Shown piece by piece: positions 8,129 through 13,984 of a stretch of DNA of 19,511 nt. Source of the stretch: JAMLIO01 sp031412575 (GTDB lineage Bacteria > Bdellovibrionota > Bdellovibrionia > Bdellovibrionales > UBA1609); NCBI GenBank assembly GCA_031412575.1, contig JANODG010000184.1:1-19511 (forward strand), in the 5' to 3' direction. Positions within the stretch are counted from its first letter, which is position 1. Every line of letters begins with the position of its first letter. The notes beneath the pieces are model-generated. The model searched no databases. It saw only the letters and a list, made by a program, of their open reading frames with translations, and was not told the origin of the DNA. The translations under genes were made by a program, and so were the position numbers.

Positions 8129-8247
8129 TTAAGCTCCTAAGATATTAAGATTTAACATGTGAACTTACTATCTCTAAAGAGCAGAGTAAAATAGTTAATT
8201 GTAGTTTTATTTACACAAATTTATTCAAAGGATGTCGATTGCACTCA

Positions 8248-8280
8248 TCACTCCCTTAGCGGGAGTAATGGTGTGTCAGA
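8248..8280. repeat. Structured repeat element, copy 2 (REP-like)
   Basis: This is the second copy of the element at 7065-7097, in the same orientation, 29 of 33 identical. The stem is ACTCCC/GGGAGT around a TTAGC loop. One of the four differences from copy 1 is a paired change (A-T to C-G, at positions 6 and 16 of the element), which suggests selection for the fold. Flanking bases 8246-8248 and 8268-8270 extend the stem past one mismatch. Confidence 0.7.
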
Positions 8281-8312
8281 TCGAACAGGAGCTGTGAATG
8301 TTTCTGTTCGAT
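8280..8312. repeat. Perfect 9-bp hairpin directly after repeat copy 2
   Basis: ATCGAACAG (8280-8288) and CTGTTCGAT (8304-8312) form a perfect 9-bp stem with a 15-base loop. It begins at the last base of repeat copy 2, so the whole unit is a two-hairpin element. It lies just downstream (minus-strand sense) of the 8334-8780 gene and could serve as its 3' end structure, though no T-tract is present. Confidence 0.6.
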
Positions 8313-8333
8313 GATTATGTTAAAAACCAAGGG

Positions 8334-8780
8334 TTAAAAAACCGCATTCAAATTATCTTCTGTATTGCCAAGGACTTCTGACAATTGAGCTTCTTTTGGA
8401 CAATCTTTTTCGGTATTACTTTTTGTACTTTGCAGATATTTTTTTGGAAACATAGCTGTCACTGTATATGAAGAATCAGAGGCTTGCATGGATGTATGAA
8501 AGTACTCACCGTTTCCAAGTTTAATTGCTACCATTGAGGAATAAAGATATTCTGAATTAAAGCAGATGCTCAATTCATCAGATGGAAATCGATCAGCTTT
8601 TTGAGTGCTGTATCGTATGTAGCCTGAATCTAAATGCGTCCACTTAATTTTTTTCGAAGAAAGACAAGACTGAATTTCACACGTAAGTGGTAGATTTGTT
8701 ATATATCCATATTCTTGTGCGCAATAGCCTTTTTGCATAAAAAACAAAAGAATGAATCCAAAAAAGGTAATAAATCTCAT
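8334..8780 (-). CDS. Small secreted protein of unknown function (148 aa)
   Basis: I do not recognise this family. Residues 1-21 are a Sec signal peptide, with likely cleavage at YCA-QEYGY. The mature 127 residues contain several cysteines (LTCEIQSCLSS early, SICFNSEY in the middle, KDCPKEA late), which could form disulfides in the periplasm or outside the cell. The rest alternates Tyr/Ser/Thr strand-like segments, suggesting a small beta-rich fold. The start is supported by a G5 ribosome site 5 bases upstream. It is read in the same direction as the coiled-coil lipoprotein, 205 bases away, with a structured repeat between, so co-transcription is uncertain. Confidence 0.82.
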   Translation of the reverse strand: MRFITFFGFILLFFMQKGYCAQEYGYITNLPLTCEIQSCLSSKKIKWTHLDSGYIRYSTQKADRFPSDELSICFNSEYLYSSMVAIKLGNGEYFHTSMQASDSSYTVTAMFPKKYLQSTKSNTEKDCPKEAQLSEVLGNTEDNLNAVF

Positions 8781-8785
8781 ATTTT

Positions 8786-8790
8786 CCCCC
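8786..8790 (-). promoter_or_regulatory. G5 ribosome binding site of the 148-aa secreted protein
   Basis: AGGGGG lies 5 bases before the ATG at 8778-8780 on the minus strand. It is one of several starts here preceded by a run of four to six G. Confidence 0.6.
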
Positions 8791-9019
8791 TAGCCCATAG
8801 AAGTTACATTTGCCAATTTTGTGCCGAAGAAGTGTCTCAATTTGATATCTTGAATTAGTTATGCGAGTTTAGGGGCAAACTTGATATCAACTCTTTAGAC
8901 ATCTGTATTTAAACAAATCTTGTTAACCGAGCTCGTCGAATAAGAACACGAAGGACAATTTTAAGCCCTGTTCTTGTGCTTTTTCAATCAAAATGCCCCT
9001 CATAAACAAACTAAGTAAT

Positions 9020-9025
9020 TATAAT
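9020..9025 (+). promoter_or_regulatory. Candidate -10 box (TATAAT) for the 9069 gene
   Basis: A consensus TATAAT lies 43 bases before the start codon. No good TTGACA-like -35 box is seen 16-18 bases upstream, so this is only a candidate; an activator-dependent promoter would fit. Confidence 0.3.
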
Positions 9026-9068
9026 CTGGCATAAAACTTGATGATTTGATGGCTTACAAAGGAAAGTC

Positions 9069-9746
9069 ATGAAAAATCAATTATTCATTCTAGTGTGTAG
9101 TCTTTTATGCTTGAACTGTTCAAACTCGGATACAAAATCTGGGAATAACTCAGGACAAGGATCTGGAACTTCTAAAAGCTTTAGAACTTCTTTTGAAGGT
9201 AACATAGCCGACGACTTTATAGTTTCTGACCCTAATTTTGATGTCTGCCAACCAATAAGCCCAGATTATGTAAGCCCGTTTAGCCAAACGACAAACCTTA
9301 GTCATACCGGTAACAACTCAGCCAACTTAATCCCCTATGGTAATCCTGTGACATTAATGCTGAATACAAATAATTGTGCCTCACCAACCAATTCTGTCAG
9401 TTCAGCAATTTTAAAGACAACATTTGCAACTGAAAAAGCTAAAACATTGGAAATTTCATTTTTCTATTATAGCAATTCTAACCCTCAGATTGCGAGTGTG
9501 AACAATTGTGACAGCAAATTATCGGTTTACATGCAAAAAGATGCTAAAGACTGGGAATTCATTTCTGCACAATGTGGCCAACATAAAACAGAAACTGATG
9601 GCTGGTTTGAAGCACGAATTTCAGTTTCAATCGTAAATTCTAAAAACGTGAAATTAGGTTTTTTATATCAACTACAAAACTCAAGACGAGCTGATCCCAA
9701 CGCCCTATTCCTTATTGATGACCTAAGTGTCGATGTTTTAAATTAA
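9069..9746 (+). CDS. Putative lipoprotein with jelly-roll-like domain (225 aa)
   Basis: Residues 1-17 form a short hydrophobic leader ending in C-L-N-C17. Asn at -1 is not the textbook lipobox, but the leader length and the Ser/Asn/Gly-rich tether after Cys17 look like a lipoprotein. From residue about 40 the pattern is that of a beta-sandwich module such as MAM or carbohydrate-binding folds: an opening TSFEG, a LSHTGNNSANL segment like the 'H.G..sl' strand of those modules, and a closing ALFLIDDLSVDVL strand like the common 'vyiDdv.v' ending. Cysteines at NNC and AQC could pair. Surface glycan or protein binding is a reasonable inference; no catalytic residues are apparent. AAAGGAAAG precedes the ATG. 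Confidence 0.85.
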   Translation: MKNQLFILVCSLLCLNCSNSDTKSGNNSGQGSGTSKSFRTSFEGNIADDFIVSDPNFDVCQPISPDYVSPFSQTTNLSHTGNNSANLIPYGNPVTLMLNTNNCASPTNSVSSAILKTTFATEKAKTLEISFFYYSNSNPQIASVNNCDSKLSVYMQKDAKDWEFISAQCGQHKTETDGWFEARISVSIVNSKNVKLGFLYQLQNSRRADPNALFLIDDLSVDVLN

Positions 9747-9779
9747 TCGACAACTAAAAAAATCAATCCCATTTTTAAT

Positions 9780-9794
9780 GCCTAGATTTTAGGC
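9780..9794. repeat. Small hairpin after the 9069-9746 gene
   Basis: GCCTA and TAGGC form a perfect 5-bp inverted repeat around GATTT, 34 bases past the stop codon. It has no T-tract, so a terminator role is doubtful. Confidence 0.35.
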
Positions 9795-9808
9795 TAAGAA
9801 ATTTAGGC

Positions 9809-9827
9809 CGTCAGCCCGGCGCTGACG
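9809..9827. repeat. GC-rich 7-bp hairpin in intergenic region
   Basis: CGTCAGC/GCTGACG with loop CCGGC is a strong stem in otherwise AT-rich sequence between two plus-strand genes. No T-tract follows. It could be a 3' end stabiliser, a REP-like element or a protein site. Confidence 0.5.
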
Positions 9828-9913
9828 CGACCAAATGCTTTAATAGGTAAACTAAGAATTATTTGCTAAATCAAAAATCCATGAGATAAATCCTCTTGAG
9901 TAACTTTTCCTGA

Positions 9914-9919
9914 GGGGGG
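9914..9919 (+). promoter_or_regulatory. G6 ribosome binding site of the 158-aa secreted protein
   Basis: Six G end 5 bases before the ATG at 9925. This fixes that start and matches the G-tracts seen before other exported-protein genes in the window. Confidence 0.6.
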
Positions 9920-9924
9920 AAATC

Positions 9925-10401
9925 ATGAGTGGGGCCATTTTTTATCGTTTTATAACTAAACTTATTTTATTTGTTATTATTTCATCTTTTACTATTCTTA
10001 ACCAATCCGAATTTGCTCTTGCAAAAACCACAATTAACATGGGGCCAAACTTTGATGGGACATTTGGACTTGGATTTGATGATGAAGTTAAACCAAAATC
10101 CAAGAAAAAAAACGCAAGCCATCTTCCTTACTGCGAAGACCTGAAAGACTATGAAGGTGCTCCTGGGGTTAAAATCAACCATGGCTACTGCTTAGGTGAT
10201 ATCGCACCCGAAGATCCAGAGGCTAAAAAATATGAACTTATTCTTTTTGGTGAGTTCTTTGATAAAGATGGGGAACTGGTGCGAATAATCAAAAGAAACC
10301 CAGTTTTGTTAAGTTTAGCCCAATTTTTAAATGTGTGTCGTCCTTTAGGTGGGCTTACAGATACCGAAGGTTTATACTGTCAATACACTGTAAAATTTTA
10401 A
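9925..10401 (+). CDS. Secreted protein of unknown function (158 aa)
   Basis: I do not recognise this family. A long signal peptide (hydrophobic core about residues 13-26) ends at the likely cleavage site ALA-KT, after residue 33. The mature 125 residues are charged, with a basic patch KPKSKKK near residues 56-62. Four cysteines (in YCEDL, GYCLGD, VCRPLG and YCQYT) make two disulfides plausible. The C-terminal half appears beta-rich. Nothing in it suggests an enzyme. It stands between two other exported-protein genes on the same strand, but gaps of 178 and 124 bases leave the operon question open. Confidence 0.82.
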   Translation: MSGAIFYRFITKLILFVIISSFTILNQSEFALAKTTINMGPNFDGTFGLGFDDEVKPKSKKKNASHLPYCEDLKDYEGAPGVKINHGYCLGDIAPEDPEAKKYELILFGEFFDKDGELVRIIKRNPVLLSLAQFLNVCRPLGGLTDTEGLYCQYTVKF

Positions 10402-10422
10402 TTAAAAAGCCTAAGTCGAAAT

Positions 10423-10439
10423 ATTATCTTAAAGATAAT
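10423..10439. terminator. AT-rich hairpin after the 158-aa gene, possible terminator
   Basis: ATTATCT/AGATAAT around TAA gives a perfect 7-bp stem, 21 bases past the stop. It has no G-C-rich core or strong T-tract, so as a terminator it would be weak. Confidence 0.3.
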
Positions 10440-10515
10440 TGAACTGATAAACTTTGCCTTAAAGCTTTTTAAATAATTTACTTGTCAACCACCTACTGCT
10501 AATGAAGATAGCAAC

Positions 10516-10518
10516 AGG
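10516..10518 (+). promoter_or_regulatory. Ribosome binding site deciding the start of the 314-aa lipoprotein
   Basis: AGG followed by 7 bases precedes the ATG at 10526. The upstream ATG at 10502 has no ribosome site and would put eight extra residues before the lipoprotein signal. Confidence 0.45.
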
Positions 10519-10525
10519 TACGTAT

Positions 10526-11470
10526 ATGGAATTTAAAAAACTATTTCTCTTATCACTTCTTTTTGTTTTTAGCCTTGGTTGTGAGGATAAGAGTTCAAAC
10601 TCTAAAATGATTAATGAGTCCACTAAACCCATTGATTTGTCTGAATTAAATTTGAACTCTAATAATGTCAGAATGTTAACCCTAAACTCAAAGCAATTGG
10701 GTTTACTTTCTGAAATTGAAAACAATGAAATTCGGTCTAAAACTATAATCGATTCATTATTAATCACACAGAAAAAAATATTTTTATCATTTCAAGTTGA
10801 TCCTAATATCTTAATCCCAAACGAATCTGAAATATTAGATTTAATACGTAAATATTTGAGCGAAATTGATTTTAATCAAAACTTAAATACCATAAAAAAT
10901 CTTTTTGAAATTCAATTAATTAAAGATAAAGTTGAACTGCAATTTAATCATGATCAACCTTCTATTTGGTCAATTATATTAAATCAAAAAATCCAAAGCT
11001 ATTCAGGAACATTATTATTCGAAATGATTAGACGTTTTAGGCCCGAAAGTCTTTTTCAGAAAGATAACAGTGTCGTGATATTTACAGACTCCGACGTGAT
11101 GTCTGGATATTTAAAATGGGATGGAAAAAAAAGCTTTCGACTGAAAGGTATAAAATTAGATGGGAATAATTTAAGTGAAATCGATTTTGGCTATGTTGAT
11201 TCGTTGTCTGGAGTTCGAATTGTTGATTCAGATATTTTCCTAATCACTGAAATCTTTAAAAACCAAATTACAAATCCATTGATAGTTTTTAAAAATGGTC
11301 TAAATTTAACAGCCGAAAAATATAATCTGCCTTTAGAACAAATGGAAAGTACTGTCACTAACCCACTTTTAAAACTTAATTATGAAAGCTTTGACAGTGA
11401 AGCCGCACTGACACTGGGTCTAAGACTTAAGGATCCAATGACTTTATCTATTTTTTCTTTTGGGAATTAG
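10526..11470 (+). CDS. Lipoprotein of unknown function (314 aa)
   Basis: I do not recognise this family. The N-terminus is a clear lipoprotein signal: E-F-K-K, a Leu/Phe core, and the lipobox S-L-G-C with Cys19 lipidated. The mature part is rich in Asn, Ile, Leu and Lys and has no further conserved-looking motif. The second half (about residues 185-260) has alternating hydrophobic residues typical of strands. No cysteine other than Cys19 is apparent. Its TAG stop is one base from the stop of the convergent minus-strand gene, so the two transcripts must overlap at their 3' ends. Codon use is even more A/T-biased than in rimO, perhaps reflecting weak expression or recent spread, but this is an impression only. 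Confidence 0.85.
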   Translation: MEFKKLFLLSLLFVFSLGCEDKSSNSKMINESTKPIDLSELNLNSNNVRMLTLNSKQLGLLSEIENNEIRSKTIIDSLLITQKKIFLSFQVDPNILIPNESEILDLIRKYLSEIDFNQNLNTIKNLFEIQLIKDKVELQFNHDQPSIWSIILNQKIQSYSGTLLFEMIRRFRPESLFQKDNSVVIFTDSDVMSGYLKWDGKKSFRLKGIKLDGNNLSEIDFGYVDSLSGVRIVDSDIFLITEIFKNQITNPLIVFKNGLNLTAEKYNLPLEQMESTVTNPLLKLNYESFDSEAALTLGLRLKDPMTLSIFSFGN

Positions 11471-11471
11471 A

Positions 11472-11873
11472 CTAGTACTCACTGTAATATATAAGATCAC
11501 AGGCAAGCTCAGCCATTTCAATGGGTGAAAGCTCAGGACCAGAGCTTGTTATCACTCTGCCATCTGGGTAATACCAACTAGCACCTTCTTTGCCTGTATT
11601 AGAAGAAAAAATCTTACCGTTTGGGTAATAATAACTTGCCCCTGGATTACTAATGTTTGAAGTCAAAAGTTTACCATTGGGGTAGTACCAAGAGGCTCCA
11701 GAAGTTCCTGCTGAGCTAGTTAATAAAGAACCATCAATATAATACACAGTACTTCCAGTTCCATTGGGCATATCGAACATTGCAGCCATACAACCTAGTC
11801 TATAGTTAAATTCATTAGCTAAAACCAAAGTTGAAAACGATAAAACGAAAACAGTAATAAATAATTTTCTCAT
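11472..11873 (-). CDS. Small secreted protein made of 19-residue YYPNGK-type repeats (MORN-like)
   Basis: The start is placed at the ATG at 11871-11873, giving 133 residues with a classic signal peptide cut at VLA-NEF; longer frames would begin inside or next to the rimO end and lack such a leader. The mature protein has four tandem units of 19 residues, each opening YY(I/P)(D/N)G(S/K/R) followed by a hydrophobic pair and T/S-S, and closing G-A-S-(W/Y). This resembles the MORN_2-type 'Y..NGK' beta-hairpin repeats, which stack into an elongated sheet. A short helical C-terminus (SPIEMAELACDLIYYSEY) follows, with one Cys that could pair with the Cys before the repeats. An AAGG lies upstream at long spacing. 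It may bind a surface polymer or protein, but the role is unknown. Its 3' end faces the 314-aa lipoprotein one base away. Confidence 0.8.
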   Translation of the reverse strand: MRKLFITVFVLSFSTLVLANEFNYRLGCMAAMFDMPNGTGSTVYYIDGSLLTSSAGTSGASWYYPNGKLLTSNISNPGASYYYPNGKIFSSNTGKEGASWYYPDGRVITSSGPELSPIEMAELACDLIYYSEY

Positions 11874-11937
11874 AAAAAACTTTACCTTCATTAAGGATTC
11901 ACTAGTTTTATATTTAGTTTGTAAATTCTTATAATAT

Positions 11938-13299
11938 CTATGCAACAACTTCTGCAATTAAGTCATACTCAAAAACGTCGTTGATGCGAACTTTGACGAT
12001 ATCACCCTGATTTAAAATCACACCTTGAGTGTCATTGATGATCACTTGCCCATCGATTTCTGGGGCCTGTCCGTAATGTCTAGATGAAATCAAAAGCTCG
12101 GTTTCTTCGTGATACCCTTCAACCAAAACTTCAACTTCACGACCTAGCCATTTTTCGTTGTTAGCTTGCGCAATTTCTTTTTGAAGTTCATAAATTTTAT
12201 CGAATCTTTCACCAATCACTTCTTGATCAATCTTTCCTCCCAAACGATAAGCCGGAGTTCCGTCTTCGTCTGAATATTTAAACACACCCAGATGGTCAAA
12301 CTTTGCCGTTTTAACACCTTCATAAAGTTGATTGAAATCTTCTTCAGTTTCGCCAGGAAATCCAACGATGACAGATGTTCGGATCACAACATCAGGAATT
12401 TTTTCTCTTAATTTTTGAAGGCGTTCTAAAATCTTATCGCCCGTGATTTTTCGATTCATACGTCTAAGCACTGAGGTTGAAAAATGCTGAACTGGCATAT
12501 CTAAATAACGTGCTATTTTTTTTGAATTCGCAATTTTTTGAATGATTTCATCGGTTAACTCATCTGGGTAATAATAAAATAATCGGGCCCAATGAAGACC
12601 TTCGACAGATTCTAAACCGTCTAGAAGTTCATAAAGCATTTGCCCTTTATCTTCAGATAAATCCACCCCGTAACTTGATAAATCCTGAGAAATCACATTA
12701 AGTTCTTTAACGCCGCTATTCACTAAGTTTTGAGCTTCTGTCACTAATGATTCGACAGTCCGACTTCTTAAAGACCCACGCAAAGTAGGAATGATACAAA
12801 ACGTGCATTTGCGATTACAGCCTTCAGACACCTTAAGCCACGCTGTGTGTTTAGGTGTGGTTTGAAGTCTTGGGTCAAATTCGGTGTGAATGTATTTTGG
12901 AATCTCGACGAATGATTTCTTTTCAAGCTTACCTTCATCTAAAGCTTTTAAAAATTGCGTGATTTTAGCGTACTCACCTGTTCCAATGATCAAATCCACT
13001 TCAGGAATTTCGGCTTCAATTTCAGAACTATAACGTTGGGCCATACAGCCAGACACCACCAGCAATTTACAACGACCCGACTCTTTAAAATCGGATAGGT
13101 CTAGAATTTCCCTAATGGATTCTTTTTTAGCCTCTTCGATAAACGAACACGTGTTTACGATAATGACTTCGGCTTGTTCAGGGTCCATTTGGATTTGATA
13201 ACCATCTAAGCCCAAGTGACCTAACATCACTTGCGAATCGACCAAATTCTTAGAACATCCAAGGGACGAAAAATATACGTTTTTATCTACAGTCTGCAC
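11938..13299 (-). CDS. rimO: Ribosomal protein S12 methylthiotransferase RimO
   Basis: This radical-SAM enzyme adds a methylthio group to the conserved aspartate of ribosomal protein S12. The N-terminal UPF0004 domain carries its cluster ligands Cys15 (in SLGCSKNLVDS), Cys51 and Cys85. The radical-SAM triad is Cys161-x3-Cys165-x2-Cys168 in EGCNRKCTFCIIP, followed by RGSLRSR. A TRAM domain closes the protein. The SLGC.KNLVDS opening and the QAPEIDG motif near the end mark RimO rather than its paralogue MiaB. The length, 453 residues, is normal, and all six cysteines are present. It stands alone, with a 262-base region between it and the divergent MAPEG gene. Confidence 0.97.
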   Translation of the reverse strand: MQTVDKNVYFSSLGCSKNLVDSQVMLGHLGLDGYQIQMDPEQAEVIIVNTCSFIEEAKKESIREILDLSDFKESGRCKLLVVSGCMAQRYSSEIEAEIPEVDLIIGTGEYAKITQFLKALDEGKLEKKSFVEIPKYIHTEFDPRLQTTPKHTAWLKVSEGCNRKCTFCIIPTLRGSLRSRTVESLVTEAQNLVNSGVKELNVISQDLSSYGVDLSEDKGQMLYELLDGLESVEGLHWARLFYYYPDELTDEIIQKIANSKKIARYLDMPVQHFSTSVLRRMNRKITGDKILERLQKLREKIPDVVIRTSVIVGFPGETEEDFNQLYEGVKTAKFDHLGVFKYSDEDGTPAYRLGGKIDQEVIGERFDKIYELQKEIAQANNEKWLGREVEVLVEGYHEETELLISSRHYGQAPEIDGQVIINDTQGVILNQGDIVKVRINDVFEYDLIAEVVA

Positions 13300-13441
13300 T
13301 TACAACACCACTCGAATTAAAGGTTAGATGACCCAAAGTTATAGCCAATAAGCGCTTTTAAATAAAGCAAATAGTCTGAAGTTTAAAGTTGGAATGAAAA
13401 ATTGGTAAGAATATTGGACCTTCTTCTTAAATTTTTGATTA

Positions 13442-13455
13442 CGGGAGTCATCCCG
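13442..13455. repeat. GC-rich hairpin in the rimO/MAPEG intergenic region
   Basis: CGGGA/TCCCG with loop GTCA is a perfect 5-bp stem in AT-rich surroundings, about 107 bases before the MAPEG start and 143 before the rimO start. It could be an operator or leader element; there is no direct evidence. Confidence 0.35.
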
Positions 13456-13561
13456 GAGGTGAAAAAACCTTAAAAACAGATGTACACTTGAGATTAAGCT
13501 AAAGCTTTAAAGTTATTTAAACCCTAAATCTATGAATTGAATCTGTGAAGGAAGGCGTCTG

Positions 13562-13984
13562 ATGAACATTACAAACTCGCACCTTGTACTGCCCATGCTT
13601 GTTTACATCTTGTATATACTTTGTATTTATTTTTACATGTTTGCCGTCAGAAAAAACTCCGTCGTGTCTGGCAAAACCTCAATTAAGTATTTTAAGTCTT
13701 ATAACATCAACGAAGTTGATCCTTATGTTTTAGTTGTCGGGCGCCATTTAGAAAACCAATACGAACTGCCAATGTTATACTTTATCTTAAATATCCTAAC
13801 TCTTTTTTTAGGGTTTACGAATTTGACTTTCGTAATTTTGGCTTGGGTGTTTGTGATTTCTCGCTTTTTTCACAGTTACATTCATCTGACATCTAACCGC
13901 ATCCAACTTAGAATGCTCTCGTTTACTTTGGGTTTTTTAACTTTGATTGTGCAAACTCTTATTCTTAGTTTCTACCTTTTTTAA
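13562..13984 (+). CDS. MAPEG-family integral membrane protein (140 aa)
   Basis: This four-helix membrane protein belongs to the family of microsomal glutathione S-transferases and related eicosanoid enzymes. The family signature is visible: R61-H-L-E-N65-Q-Y-E68-L-P70 at the start of helix 2, and R101-F-F-H104 in helix 3, followed by a loop leading to helix 4. Hydrophobic segments cover about residues 8-28, 68-88, 90-107 and 118-138. The length is typical. Bacterial members are mostly uncharacterised; glutathione-linked detoxification or peroxide reduction is possible but not shown. AAGGAAGG precedes the ATG at good spacing. Its TAA overlaps the stop codon of the convergent minus-strand gene by two bases. 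Confidence 0.93.
   Translation: MNITNSHLVLPMLVYILYILCIYFYMFAVRKNSVVSGKTSIKYFKSYNINEVDPYVLVVGRHLENQYELPMLYFILNILTLFLGFTNLTFVILAWVFVISRFFHSYIHLTSNRIQLRMLSFTLGFLTLIVQTLILSFYLF

Larger units (their letters stand above)
8781..9068. other. Divergent intergenic region with candidate operator repeats
   Basis: This 288-base gap separates divergent genes and should hold both promoters. It contains TTGATATC at 8842-8849 and again at 8881-8888, the second extended to the perfect 10-bp palindrome TTGATATCAA (8881-8890). It also has a 7-bp inverted repeat AAGAACA/TGTTCTT at 8942-8948 and 8969-8975. I found no gene-like frame in it. Confidence 0.4.

Noticed and set aside
7065..8280. Composite transposon or integrated element bounded by the two direct repeats
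   Set aside because: The repeats are hairpin elements in direct orientation, with no transposase between and no target duplication seen.
10502..10525. Start of the 314-aa lipoprotein at 10502
   Set aside because: It has no ribosome site, and the added residues precede a complete lipoprotein signal starting at 10526.
11874..11957. Longer N-terminus of the repeat protein, overlapping the rimO end
   Set aside because: The extra residues are basic and non-hydrophobic and would bury the signal peptide; MRKLFIT at 11873 is the natural start. The ATG at 11891 lacks a ribosome site.
11938..13299. MiaB (tRNA methylthiotransferase) instead of RimO
   Set aside because: The SLGC.KNLVDS opening, EGCNRKCTFCIIP with RGSLRSR, and the terminal QAPEIDG motif are of RimO type.
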